Origin: Catenulispora sp. MAP5-51 | Lineage (GTDB): Bacteria; Actinomycetota; Actinomycetes; Streptomycetales; Catenulisporaceae | Assembly (NCBI RefSeq): GCF_041261205.1 | Contig: NZ_JBGCCH010000010.1 | Span: 246,561-310,560 of the forward strand | Length of the DNA: 64,000 nt | Reading direction: 5' to 3' | Shown: piece after piece, positions 24,567 through 33,420 of the stretch | How positions within the stretch are numbered: position 1 is the stretch's first letter | How the letters are laid out: each line of letters starts with the position of its first letter | Made by a program: the position numbers and the translations under genes | Notes under the pieces: model-generated | Seen by the model: the letters and a program-made list of their open reading frames with translations, nothing else | The model's database searches: none | What the model was told of the DNA's origin: nothing

Positions 24567-27473
24567 TCAGCTGCGCGAGGCCGCGTGCGCCACATCCCGC
24601 AGCAGGGCGGCGGTCTCGGGCTGGAGCGGCAGGCGCTCGCGCTCGGCGTAGCCCAGCAGGGTGTCGGCGTGCCGGCGGGCTGCGGGGAGGTCGCCGAGGG
24701 CGGCCAGGGCGGCCAGGAGGTCGCGGTACAAGAGCTCTGATTCGGGGGCCGCCGCCAGGCCGCGCAGGGCGGCCTTGCGGGCGTTGCGGGGGCTCTGTTC
24801 GCGCAGGCATGCCTCGGCGACGTAGTGGGCCGTGTCGATGATCAGGGCGGCCATCTCGTGGCGGAGGGTCTCGGCCCAGCCGTAGCGGCGCAGGGGGGCG
24901 TCCTCCAGGGGGCGGCCGCGGACCAGGCTGAGGGCGCCGACCAGTTCGCCGTTCTGGCTGCGGTGCAGGAACTCCAGCCAGTCGCAGGTCACCGTCGGCG
25001 CCAGGGTCACGCTCTCGGGGGTGACGCGCAGGAGCTGCTCGCCGTGGATGTCGGTGCCGAGCAGCTCGCGCAGCTGGATGACCTGCGCGTCGGCCATGGC
25101 CACCGCGCCGGTGCGGGCCGGCCACAGGTCCTGGGCCAGCTGCTGCACCGAGCACCCCGGATGCAGCACCGTGTACGCCGCGACCTCCGCCAGCTCCGCC
25201 GAGCTCTCCACACCGGCCAGCACGATCGGCCCCAGCACGTCGATCGCGTGCGCCGCGGGCATCAGCTCGGAGCCGGCGGGCGCCTCGGCGCGGAGCTTCG
25301 GCATCCCCGCCGCGGCCGCCTTGCGCTGGCTCCAATACGCGCCGTGCCACTGTCCCGGCTTCTGGGCCTGCTCTGCGAGGGACGCCGGTAGCGCGCTCCG
25401 CGCCGATTGCGCGGGCCGGCCGGTCCAGACGAGTCGCTCAGTCGGCTCGGCGGGCTCAGTGGGCTCAACTGGCTCAATGGGCTTAGTGGGCCAAGCGGGC
25501 TTAGTGGGCTCAGTCAGCTCATCCGATCGCGACCAGGACCTCGGTGCTGATCCCGGTGCCGCCCCTGATCCCGCCCCCGCCCCCGATCCCGCCCCCGGCG
25601 CCTCGATCCCCGCCAACCGATCCTCCGCGCGAGGCGGCGGCGGCTCCTCGTCCCCGTCCGCCGCGGCGTCGAACTGCGGCAGGTTCGCCGGCTTCAGCGC
25701 CAGCCGCGCCTCCTTCGCCGTCCCCGGCGTCGGCAGCGGCGCGGTGGTCGACGGCAGCGCGGTCGGCAGCAGCGCGTCGACCCGGAACAGGTCGTCGACC
25801 GGGACGCGGAACCGGTTCGGCTGGACCGGATCCGGTGTCGCGATCAGCTCGGCGCGCACCGGTCCGCGCGGCTCGGAGCCGCCGCCCCCGGCCGCCGCGC
25901 CAAGCCCCGATTCCGCCCCAGCCCCCGACCTGCCCGCCACATGCCGCCGCGGGTGCGAGGGCTTGCGCTTCGGCAGCGGCGTCTTCGCCCCCGAAGCCTC
26001 CCGCCGTGCCGTGGGCGGCAGGTTGAACGCCCCGTCCCGCGGCGCCGGCTTCTCCTGGTCCGAGTCCGCCGTCGCCAGCTCCCGCACCGCCGCCTCGTAC
26101 CGCTCCGCGCGCAGGGCCTGGACCCGCAGGCCGATGCCCGGGGCGCCGGCCTGCGACCGCGGCGTGTGGACCATCGGGCCGCCGATCGTCCACGGCGACA
26201 GCACCAGGTCCCGGTCCTCGGCCGCCGCCACCACCGCGATCGACGTCCGGGGGCGTCCCGACAGCAGGTGCCGCAGACGGTGCGTCAGCCGCAGGTCCGG
26301 GGCGACCGCCGAGAGCAGCACGTGCGTCCGGGTGATCGGCGCGAGTTCGTCGTCCGGGTGGGTCCGGGCCTTGCGAACCGTGACGCCGCGCCGGTCCAGG
26401 ACCGCCTCGACCCTCGCCGACCACTGCGCCAGGTCCTCCACGGCGCGTGCCAAGTCCTCGCCGTACGTCAGCGTCCCCGGGGCGAACAGCGGCGGCAGCT
26501 CCGCGCCGAAGCCGACGAGCGTCACCTCCACCTGCCCGGCCGCCATCCCGGTCGCCAGCTCCACGGCCATCGCCCGGAGCACCGACACCGACTCCGCCTC
26601 GGGGGCCAGCAGCGAGACCCCGCCGGCGGCCTCCAGGTCGACCAGGACCGTGTCGTCGTCCTCGTCGAAGCCCAGCGAGACCAGGGCCGGGTACGGCGCC
26701 GGGGCGTGCCGCGGGGGCGCGCCGACCGACGCGCCGAGCGGGCAGATCCACACCGCGGGACGCCTGGGATCGGCGTAGAACGGCGCGACCGGCGGCTGCG
26801 GACGCACCAGGTGCAGCTCCAGGCCGTGCGGCTTGAGCACCGTCATGCTGAGGTCCGGCAGCCCCCGGTCGGCCTTCGTGAGCTTCGCGCTCAGGGTCCT
26901 CAGAGCCGCGTCGACGAGGACCTGGCCGGTCGGGTTGTCGATCCGGCTCAGCTCCAGCTCCCAGATCCCCGGCTGCCGCATCGAGATCAGCTCCCCGGGC
27001 CGCCGCCGCATGACCTTGTGCAGCCGCCGGTCGCCCAGGGCGCTCAACACGCCCGCCGCGAGCAGGCCGCCGGTCGCCGAGACGGTCTTGCCGGAGTCGT
27101 GGCGCGTGGTGGCGAACGTGGACTCGCGTCGGGCCAGGGCCTTGGTCTCCTGTGCCAGCGTCTTGACGCCCGACTCCAGCGCCAGCCGCACCGGCTCGGC
27201 GGCGGCCAGCTCCGGGCTGTGCCGGCCCATGTCCGGCGGCATGATCAGCACCCAGCCCGGCTGCAGGAACTCGACGTAACTGAACACCGTCCCGTCCGGC
27301 ATCCGCCGGCCGTCGTTCAGCTCGGCGATGTCGGCGAACCGGTTCGGGTCGCCCAGCTGCGCCTCCGCGATCCGCCACAGCGAGTCGCCTTTGCGCACGA
27401 CATAGGTCTGATACTCCGGTGCTTGCCGCCCCGCATGACCGCGCCGGCCCGCGTCGCCCCCGTCGTCCGTCAT
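24567..27473 (-). CDS. LysM and BTAD domain protein of a Tad/Flp-type locus
   Basis: A 968-residue protein. A LysM domain (about 20-80, TYVVRKGDSLWRIAEAQLGD) comes first, then a weakly hydrophobic stretch GGLLAAGVLSALGDRRLHKVM that may be a remnant membrane anchor, and a long middle region without recognised domains. A Pro/Glu/Thr-rich linker at about 680-720 has TEPTKP-type repeats. The C-terminal 200 residues have the winged-helix and BTAD architecture of SARP-type regulators (LAQDLWPARTGAVAMADAQVIQLRELLG, then the helical repeats). This combination is usual next to TadA ATPase genes in actinomycetes. ATG 27473 follows GGAGGA. Role in pilus or secretion control is inferred. Confidence 0.85.
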   Translation of the reverse strand: MTDDGGDAGRRGHAGRQAPEYQTYVVRKGDSLWRIAEAQLGDPNRFADIAELNDGRRMPDGTVFSYVEFLQPGWVLIMPPDMGRHSPELAAAEPVRLALESGVKTLAQETKALARRESTFATTRHDSGKTVSATGGLLAAGVLSALGDRRLHKVMRRRPGELISMRQPGIWELELSRIDNPTGQVLVDAALRTLSAKLTKADRGLPDLSMTVLKPHGLELHLVRPQPPVAPFYADPRRPAVWICPLGASVGAPPRHAPAPYPALVSLGFDEDDDTVLVDLEAAGGVSLLAPEAESVSVLRAMAVELATGMAAGQVEVTLVGFGAELPPLFAPGTLTYGEDLARAVEDLAQWSARVEAVLDRRGVTVRKARTHPDDELAPITRTHVLLSAVAPDLRLTHRLRHLLSGRPRTSIAVVAAAEDRDLVLSPWTIGGPMVHTPRSQAGAPGIGLRVQALRAERYEAAVRELATADSDQEKPAPRDGAFNLPPTARREASGAKTPLPKRKPSHPRRHVAGRSGAGAESGLGAAAGGGGSEPRGPVRAELIATPDPVQPNRFRVPVDDLFRVDALLPTALPSTTAPLPTPGTAKEARLALKPANLPQFDAAADGDEEPPPPRAEDRLAGIEAPGAGSGAGAGSGAAPGSAPRSWSRSDELTEPTKPAWPTKPIEPVEPTEPAEPTERLVWTGRPAQSARSALPASLAEQAQKPGQWHGAYWSQRKAAAAGMPKLRAEAPAGSELMPAAHAIDVLGPIVLAGVESSAELAEVAAYTVLHPGCSVQQLAQDLWPARTGAVAMADAQVIQLRELLGTDIHGEQLLRVTPESVTLAPTVTCDWLEFLHRSQNGELVGALSLVRGRPLEDAPLRRYGWAETLRHEMAALIIDTAHYVAEACLREQSPRNARKAALRGLAAAPESELLYRDLLAALAALGDLPAARRHADTLLGYAERERLPLQPETAALLRDVAHAASRS
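25425..25520. repeat. degenerate 9-bp tandem repeat
   Basis: Repeats of the type GGCTCAGTG encode the TEPTKPxxP linker in the LysM-BTAD protein. Copy number is probably variable between strains. Confidence 0.6.
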
Positions 27474-27520
27474 GTGCCCTGGTCCTCCGTAGTCAGTGGG
27501 CCTTCAGTTGGGACCTCTAG

Positions 27521-29659
27521 TCAGTGGGGCTCAGAGTCGATGCGCCGGGTGCGCAGGTACTGCCGGTCGAAGACGTCCTGCTCGGTCAGGGACGGCTTCG
27601 GGACCGGCGTCATGTTCTGGAAGCCGCGTCCGCCTTCGCGCTGCTGGTGCGGCGCGGGGCGTGAGACGTTCTGCGCGGCCGGGACCGGGGCGACGTACCA
27701 CTGGTCGTTCCCATAGAGGAACCACTTGGGGTCGAACCCCGCGCGCTGCAAGGTCGCCAGGCGTTCCGGCCGCTGCGCGAACACCGCGCGGCCGTCCGGT
27801 CCGGGGGCGAACACTTCGGTGACCACCGGGGCCAGGCGCTCGCCGAGTCCGTTGATCTCCACCACCCGGTCGACGTAGCGCCCGGTGGCACGTGGCTCCC
27901 GGGAGTCCGTGGCCGGCTCGGTGTCCATGCGGATGTTCACCACGTAGTGCAGCGTCTCGGCGGCGAGCTGCACCGCGGAGTCCCTGCTCATGGTGGTGCG
28001 CATGCACAGCATGACGAACTTGTTGAACGCCTCCCGCGCGGAGCCGGAGTGGATCGCGCACAGCGCCGCCCGGCCGCCGGTCGACACCGCTTCCAGCAGC
28101 GTGGCCGCCTCCGGGCCGCGCACCTCGCCGACCACCAGCCGCGCCACGTTCATCCGCAGCGCCACCTCGATGACGTCCGACAGCGTCACCTCGCCGACGC
28201 GCCTGCCGTCCGGGCCGCGCTCCGTGGTGCCCGGCCACGACTGGTAGGCGACCATCCGCGGGTGCCGTCCGACCTCGTCGAGGTTGAGTTCGAATTCCGC
28301 CTCGACCGTCGCGTAGCGCTCCATCACCGGGATCTCGGCGGCCAGCGCGCGCAACAGCGTCGTCTTGCCCGCGTCCAGCGGCCCGGTGACCACGACCGTC
28401 TGGCCGGCCAGCACCGCGCTGCGCAGGAAGGCCGCGATCGCCGGCGAGACCATGCCGCTGACCACCAGGTCGTCCAGCGTCACCCGGACGACCCGGTGCC
28501 GGCGCACGACCAGCGTCGGCCGCTTGGACACACCGATGGTCGCGGTCAGCCGCGCGCCGCCGTCCACGCTCAGGTCCAGCAGCGGCTCGGCCGGTGTCAG
28601 GGTCCGATGACGCCGGGCGGCCCAGGTCCGCATGTCGGCGAGCAGCGACTCGTCGGAGGAGGCGATCCTCGGCGCCTTCTCCACGCGGCCGTCGGTGTAG
28701 ACCACGTGGCCGTCGTCGCAGCCCCGGTACTCGATGGTCTCGACGTCGGGATGGTCCAGCATCGGGGCCAGGCCGCCCATGCCGAAGACGGTGGCGCCCG
28801 CGGCCCGCCGCATCGCGTCCTGCCGCGCGTCGTCGACCGCCTGCCCGCGCGCCGTGGCGCGGGCCGCCCAGGAGTTCACCGCCTCCTCGATGACGGCCAT
28901 GCCGAAGGCGCGGCGCTGCTCGTCGGTGCCGGCTTCGGGGGCGGAGAACTGGGCGGAGATCCGGTCGCGCACCTGTTTGCGGATGGTGTCGATGCCGTTC
29001 CAGTCGACGGCCGAGAAGGCGTGGATCCCCTGTGGGGGCTTGGGTTCCGTCGGGTACTCCGAGCCGCCGCCGAACCGGAGCGCGAGCTCGTGGCGCGCGC
29101 GGTTGGTCTGGTCGTCCATCGGCGGCGCCGAGGGGGCAGCCGAGGCCGAGCCCGAACTCAATCCCGCGCCCGCGCCCGTGCTTGAGGTCGGCGCCGGTGT
29201 CGGTGTCGGTGCCGGAACCGGAGCCGGAGCCGGAGCCGGAGCCGGGGCCGAAGGCTTGGGCGGCGGCGGGAGCTGGCGCCGACCGGCGCCCGGCGGGCCG
29301 TGCTGGAACTGCATGGCGTTCCCCACGACCGGCGGCGGGCCCGGAGGCAGAGCGTGCGACGGCGGCCGGTCCGGGGACGGCCCCAGTTCGCGGACCGGCG
29401 CCGGCGGCGGCTTCGGTCCGCCTGCGGGGGCGGGCGGTTCGCCCGGCTGCCGGCTCTGGTTTTGGTTCTGGTTCTGGTTCTCCCAAGGCGGTGTAGCGGG
29501 ATCGGGGAGCGAGACGCTCTCCCGGTTCAGGAACGCGATGGCATCGCGCAGTTCTGATACCTGGTCGCTCCGCCCGGTGCCGCGGGTCCGCCCCGGTCCC
29601 CCGCCGGTACCGCTGGGGCCGGCTTGCGCGCGCCGCGGGTCGTTCTTGTCAGCCGGCAT
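27521..29659 (-). CDS. CpaF/TadA-type secretion ATPase
   Basis: A 712-residue type II/IV secretion-superfamily ATPase. The first ~210 residues are disordered, with NQNQNQNQ and APAPAP repeats from GGTTCT and GGAGCC hexamers (29453-29481 and 29213-29255). The catalytic part carries a Walker A variant VVVTGPLDAGKTTLLRALA, the His/Asp boxes, LRMNVARLVVGEVRGPEA (Walker B region) and STGGRAALCAIHSGSAREAF. It powers assembly of Tad/Flp pili or related secretion. ATG 29659 follows GGGGAGG. It overlaps the ParA-like gene by 11 bases and precedes the LysM-BTAD gene. No TadB, TadC or pilin gene is present in the window. Confidence 0.92.
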   Translation of the reverse strand: MPADKNDPRRAQAGPSGTGGGPGRTRGTGRSDQVSELRDAIAFLNRESVSLPDPATPPWENQNQNQNQSRQPGEPPAPAGGPKPPPAPVRELGPSPDRPPSHALPPGPPPVVGNAMQFQHGPPGAGRRQLPPPPKPSAPAPAPAPAPVPAPTPTPAPTSSTGAGAGLSSGSASAAPSAPPMDDQTNRARHELALRFGGGSEYPTEPKPPQGIHAFSAVDWNGIDTIRKQVRDRISAQFSAPEAGTDEQRRAFGMAVIEEAVNSWAARATARGQAVDDARQDAMRRAAGATVFGMGGLAPMLDHPDVETIEYRGCDDGHVVYTDGRVEKAPRIASSDESLLADMRTWAARRHRTLTPAEPLLDLSVDGGARLTATIGVSKRPTLVVRRHRVVRVTLDDLVVSGMVSPAIAAFLRSAVLAGQTVVVTGPLDAGKTTLLRALAAEIPVMERYATVEAEFELNLDEVGRHPRMVAYQSWPGTTERGPDGRRVGEVTLSDVIEVALRMNVARLVVGEVRGPEAATLLEAVSTGGRAALCAIHSGSAREAFNKFVMLCMRTTMSRDSAVQLAAETLHYVVNIRMDTEPATDSREPRATGRYVDRVVEINGLGERLAPVVTEVFAPGPDGRAVFAQRPERLATLQRAGFDPKWFLYGNDQWYVAPVPAAQNVSRPAPHQQREGGRGFQNMTPVPKPSLTEQDVFDRQYLRTRRIDSEPH

Positions 29660-30497
29660 GGGCGGCCTCCCCGGGTACCACCGTCAGCCGGCGGCTTGTC
29701 GCGACGGTGCGCGCCGGCGGTGCCGGGCGGTTCAACTGACGATCGATAGCAGCTTGCAACTCCCGGATGTCGCGCATGTATCCCGAGCGTGAATAACCGT
29801 TCGGCAGGTTCCGCCGGCCCAGCAGTTCGGCGCCGACCTTGGTGTCGTGGCGCACCTCGGCGATCACGTCGATCTCCAGCGCCTGCTCGATCGCCTCCCG
29901 GGCGTTGTGGCGGCGCGCGCCCGGCGGGATCACGACGCCGGCCAGGCACCAGCGCGGGTCGGCGCGCGGTCTGGCGGCGGCCAGCTGCGCGGCGATGGTC
30001 CCGACCGCGTCGTGGGCCGCGCGGATCTGCTCCAGGTGGTCGCCGGTGACCAGCAGCACCAGGTCGGCGTGCTGGATCAGGGGCAGCGGCGCGTGCGCGG
30101 CGTGCAGCGGCCCGCAGTCCACCAGCACGTCCACCGTCCGCCGCTTCACCATCAGCGCCGGCAGCAGGCGGGCCAGCGGTTCCCAGAGCACTGACACGGC
30201 GGCGGCCTGCGCCGGCACCTGGACCCCGGCCAGCAGCCGGGCCGGGGAGGTCGGGCTCAGCGGCTGCAGGAAGCGGAAGACCTCCTGCCGGATGTCGGTG
30301 TGCTGGTGGATCGCGGCCAGGCCCAGCAGGCCCTTGGCCACGTCCCCGCCGCCCTGCTGGTAGCCGGCGACGATGTCGCCGTACCGCGGGTCGCACTCGG
30401 CCAGCAGCACGGGCCTGGGCCAGGACTCGGCCAGCGCCACCGCGGTGGTGGTCACCCCGGGCGAGTTCTTGGCCGACACCAGGCAGATCATCGCCAT
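29649..30497 (-). CDS. ParA/MinD-like (CpaE-type) protein with degenerate P-loop
   Basis: A SIMIBI-fold protein beginning MAMICLVSAKNSPGVTTTAVALA. The P-loop reads SPGVTTT where ParA/MinD have GGVGKTT, so the phosphate-binding lysine is missing. The following strand VLLAECDPRYGD and the VDCGPL segment match CpaE-like partners of TadA ATPases. ATG 30497 (282 residues) is chosen by homology; the frame is open to 30680 with basic, low-complexity sequence that could instead be a real extension, and neither start has a good ribosome-binding site. It overlaps the CpaF gene and is the first gene of the operon. Confidence 0.82.
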   Translation of the reverse strand: MAMICLVSAKNSPGVTTTAVALAESWPRPVLLAECDPRYGDIVAGYQQGGGDVAKGLLGLAAIHQHTDIRQEVFRFLQPLSPTSPARLLAGVQVPAQAAAVSVLWEPLARLLPALMVKRRTVDVLVDCGPLHAAHAPLPLIQHADLVLLVTGDHLEQIRAAHDAVGTIAAQLAAARPRADPRWCLAGVVIPPGARRHNAREAIEQALEIDVIAEVRHDTKVGAELLGRRNLPNGYSRSGYMRDIRELQAAIDRQLNRPAPPARTVATSRRLTVVPGEAAHAG

Positions 30498-30999
30498 GGC
30501 GGGCCTATCGGCGCGGCCGCCCGCGTACGCCGGACCGGACTGCGGCCGCCGGCGGGCGCAATCGGTCGGGCGGACGGCGCGCTCGGGCTGACGCCGCCGC
30601 CGGTGGGGTGTGGCGCGGGTGGGGTCCACATCGGCTGTGCTCTTTCCCGGTCGTTCGGTAGCGCGGTGGAGCTGTGGCATTGCGCGGACTGATGCTCTTT
30701 AGTGGTACAGTGTCCGATTCTTCAAAAGCTATGAGAACTCTGATTCAGTTGTAACCAGTCGCGACCGATGTAGTCCTGTGGATTCGTCGGGATTTCGCGG
30801 CCTGCGTCGCAGAGTCCTGCCACCGCGGCCACGTGCGCCCTCACCTGGACCGGCTGTGGCCTGCGGAGCCGTCGGCGAGCGGCTGAGCTGGGGGTTCGCC
30901 GTGGGCACGTCAGGCATCCCTGTATAGGCGCGGCCGGTACGGGGTGTCAATATTCGCCATCAATCAACGCCTGAGTGTGGCGCCGGGTGGGATCGGGCT
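30498..30999. other. long leader and intergenic region upstream of the Tad-type operon
   Basis: About 500 bases without a convincing gene. The right part holds the minus-strand promoter at 30921-30950. AT-rich stretches occur near 30700-30760. A 62-codon minus-strand frame starting at 30916 has no ribosome-binding site and protein-unlike composition. Confidence 0.5.
30921..30950 (-). promoter_or_regulatory. sigma-70-type promoter for the Tad-type operon
   Basis: On the minus strand TTGACA (30950-30945) is followed after 18 bases by TATACA (30926-30921). This is the closest match to a housekeeping promoter in the window. Transcription would run toward the ParA-like gene and leave a leader of at least 230 bases. 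Confidence 0.7.
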
Positions 31000-32031
31000 T
31001 TACAGGGACTCGGAAATCAGGTCCGCGTGGTCCGCCGCGCGGCCGTAGGCCAGCGAAAGGGCCCAGGCCCGCTTGAGGTGGAAGTGCAGGCCCATCTCCC
31101 ACGTGCAGCCCATGCCGCCGTGCACCTGGATCGCAGACCTCGCATTCGTGACGGCGGCCTCGTCGGCGAGCAGCTTGGCCGCCGACACCGCGGCCGCGGC
31201 GGCCGGCAGGTCGGTGCCGTCGTGGCCGGCCGCCTCGTCGTCGAGCTGCACCGCGGCCGAGTGCACGGCGGCGCGGGCCAGCTCGGCGCGCGCGAACATG
31301 TCCGCGCACAGGTGCTTGACCGCCTGGAAGGAGCCGATGGCCCGGCCGAACTGCGTGCGCTGCTTGGCATAGGCGACCGCGCGCTCGGTCAGCACCGCGG
31401 CGATGCCCACCTGGTAGGCCGCGGTCAGCAGGGCCCCTTCGCGCAGCAGCGCGTCGGCGGTGCCGGCGTCGCCGACGATCTCGCCGCGCAAGGGCTTCTG
31501 GCGCAGGCGGTGCAGCGGGACGCAGGGATCCACAGGGTGGGGAACGGCGTCGGCGCGCAGCTCGATCGGCTCCACGCGCAGCACCTGGCTGTGCCCGGCG
31601 GCCGCCGGGCCCTCGCCCTCGACCGTTTCGACGACCAGCAGCGCGTCCAGGGCGTCGAGGTGCTCCAGGATCTGCGGCTCGCCGCCGGTCAGGTCGCCGA
31701 ACCCGACGCGGTGCCGGCCGCCGGCGTACTCGGGCAGCAGCGGCGCGGCCAGCGCGGTGGCGGTGAAGGGGCCGGTCGCCAGGGCGCGCCCCAGCTCCTC
31801 GAAGACGTGCACTGATTCGCCGTGCCCGAGCCCGAGGCCGCCGTCGGCCTCCGGCACCCGCACGCCGAAGATGCCCAGCTCGGCCAGGTCGCGCCACAGC
31901 GCCACGTCCACGCCGCCGATGCCGGTCTCGGGCGCCTCCAGCCCCGGCGTTCCCGGCGCGGAGTGCTTGCCCAGCACGTCGCGCACCGCGCCGGCCAGCG
32001 CCAGCTGGTCTTCTGTCGGCCGGAAGTCCAT
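31000..32031 (-). CDS. acyl-CoA dehydrogenase, second subunit
   Basis: A 343-residue acyl-CoA dehydrogenase fold protein (MDFRPTEDQLALAGAVRDVL; C-terminal QRTQFGRAIGSFQAVKHLCADMF and QVHGGMGCTWEMGLHFHLKRA). It is shorter than a stand-alone enzyme and overlaps the other dehydrogenase gene by one base (TAATG). In actinobacterial steroid catabolism, such pairs (e.g. FadE28-FadE29) form alpha2beta2 heterotetramers with one FAD site per pair; I infer the same here. It is the second gene of the operon reading from operator site E. Confidence 0.9.
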   Translation of the reverse strand: MDFRPTEDQLALAGAVRDVLGKHSAPGTPGLEAPETGIGGVDVALWRDLAELGIFGVRVPEADGGLGLGHGESVHVFEELGRALATGPFTATALAAPLLPEYAGGRHRVGFGDLTGGEPQILEHLDALDALLVVETVEGEGPAAAGHSQVLRVEPIELRADAVPHPVDPCVPLHRLRQKPLRGEIVGDAGTADALLREGALLTAAYQVGIAAVLTERAVAYAKQRTQFGRAIGSFQAVKHLCADMFARAELARAAVHSAAVQLDDEAAGHDGTDLPAAAAAVSAAKLLADEAAVTNARSAIQVHGGMGCTWEMGLHFHLKRAWALSLAYGRAADHADLISESL

Positions 32032-33311
32032 TACCGCGCGCCCCCCTTGGTGGTGCCGGTGCTTCTCGTGGTTCCGGTGGTCCCGGCGCTCCCGGCGCTC
32101 CCGGCGGCGCTGGCGGCGGAGGGTTCCTTGGGCAAGCCCAGGATCCGCTCGCCGATGATGTTGCGCTGGACCTGCGAGGTGCCCGCGGCGATCGTGTACG
32201 CCAGGGACCGCAGGCGCTCGTAGCCGGGCTCGCCGTCGTAGGTGCACAGCTCGTCGTCGAAGGCCAGCGCGTCCCGGCCACGGACCTCGGCGTGCAGGTC
32301 GTCCAGGTGCTGCCGGGCCTCGGAGAACCTCAACTTGAAAACTGAGGAACCGGGGCCCGGGATGCCGTCGGCGGAGTGTTCGGCCTCTGACACGTTCCGT
32401 TTCACCAGGGCCCACAGGGCGTCGAACTCGGCCGCGAGCCCGGCGATCCGGCGGCGGGTCCCGGAGTCCTCCCAGGCCGCGTTCTCCCGGGCCAGGGCCG
32501 CGATCTCGACCAGCCGCCGCCGGGCCCACACCACCTCGGAGACGAACCCGGTGCCGCGCTCGAAGGCGAAGGTGACCATCGCGATGCGCCAGCCGTCGCC
32601 CTCCTCGCCGACCCGGTTCGCCACCGGGATGCGGACGTCCTCCAGGATCATCTCCGAGAACTCGGTCGAGCCGCCGGCGGTCATCAGCGGGCGCAGCGAG
32701 ACGCCGGGGGTGTCCATCGGCATGATCAGCCAGGTGATGCCCTGGTGCTTCGGGCCGTCCGGCGGTCCGGTGCGCACCAGCAGCTCGCAGTAGTCCGCGA
32801 CCTCGGCGTGCGAGGTCCAGATCTTGCGGCCGTTGACGACGTAGTGGTCACCGGCGCCGGCTCCTTCGCGCACCGCCCGGGTCCGCAGCGCCGCCAGGTC
32901 CGAACCCGCATCCGGCTCGGAGAATCCCTGGCACCAGATCTCGTCGCCGCGCAGGATCGCCGGGATGTGGCGCTCGCGCTGCTCCGGACTGGCCTCGGCG
33001 ATCAGGGTCGGGCCGGCGTGCAGCAGGCCGACGAAGTTCACGCCGACATACGGGGCGCCGGCCAGCTCGGACTCCTCCAGGAAGATCAGGTGCTCGGTCG
33101 GGGTGGCGCCGCGGCCGCCGTACGCGGCCGGCCAGTTCAGGCCCGCGTAGCCGGCCCGGTGCAGCAGCGCCTGCCAGTGCGAGTCGTAGGCGCGGCGGGC
33201 CGGCCAGTCGTCCTGCGAGGGCTGCGGGTCCAGGGTCGGCAGGGTCGCGCGGAGCCAGGCGCGCAGCTCTTCACGGAACCGCCGTTGGTCCGGGGTGTCA
33301 CGCAGCTGCAC
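32031..33311 (-). CDS. acyl-CoA dehydrogenase, first subunit
   Basis: A 426-residue acyl-CoA dehydrogenase with LNWPAAYGGRG, the FAD/substrate segment WCQGFSEPDAGSDLAALRTRA, WTSHAEVADYCELLVRT, FERGTGFVSEV, and the C-terminal YTIAAGTSQVQRNIIGERILGLP. It introduces the alpha-beta double bond in a CoA thioester using FAD. After the last helix a 30-residue Ala/Ser/Thr/Gly tail is encoded by a repetitive stretch (32045-32125), unusual for the family. GTG 33311 has AGGAG 8 bases upstream. Operator site E is 20 bases from the start. Confidence 0.92.
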   Translation of the reverse strand: MQLRDTPDQRRFREELRAWLRATLPTLDPQPSQDDWPARRAYDSHWQALLHRAGYAGLNWPAAYGGRGATPTEHLIFLEESELAGAPYVGVNFVGLLHAGPTLIAEASPEQRERHIPAILRGDEIWCQGFSEPDAGSDLAALRTRAVREGAGAGDHYVVNGRKIWTSHAEVADYCELLVRTGPPDGPKHQGITWLIMPMDTPGVSLRPLMTAGGSTEFSEMILEDVRIPVANRVGEEGDGWRIAMVTFAFERGTGFVSEVVWARRRLVEIAALARENAAWEDSGTRRRIAGLAAEFDALWALVKRNVSEAEHSADGIPGPGSSVFKLRFSEARQHLDDLHAEVRGRDALAFDDELCTYDGEPGYERLRSLAYTIAAGTSQVQRNIIGERILGLPKEPSAASAAGSAGSAGTTGTTRSTGTTKGGAR

Positions 33312-33330
33312 AGCGGGCTCCTGTCGATAT

Positions 33331-33345
33331 CTGACGGTCCGTCAG
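33331..33345. promoter_or_regulatory. operator site E of the CTGACG regulon
   Basis: CTGACGGTCCGTCAG, perfect 6-3-6, preceded by AT and followed by GT as in the consensus. It is 20 bases from the acyl-CoA dehydrogenase start (minus strand). Confidence 0.85.
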
Positions 33346-33391
33346 GTGAGCGTATTGCGGGCGATCGCGGGCCACAAGACCCGCTCCCCAA

Positions 33392-33406
33392 CTGACGCGA
33401 CGTCAG
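33392..33406. promoter_or_regulatory. operator site F of the CTGACG regulon
   Basis: CTGACGCGACGTCAG, perfect 6-3-6, 61 bases (about six helical turns) from site E. It lies directly upstream of a TACCGT -10 hexamer (33408-33413) that ends 7 bases before ATG 33421. Confidence 0.85.
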
Positions 33407-33420
33407 CTACCGTGCCCGGC

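Noticed and set aside
30729..30916. 62- to 73-codon minus-strand frame near the Tad promoter
   Set aside because: No ribosome-binding site, Pro/Arg-rich shadow-like composition, and it overlaps the promoter.
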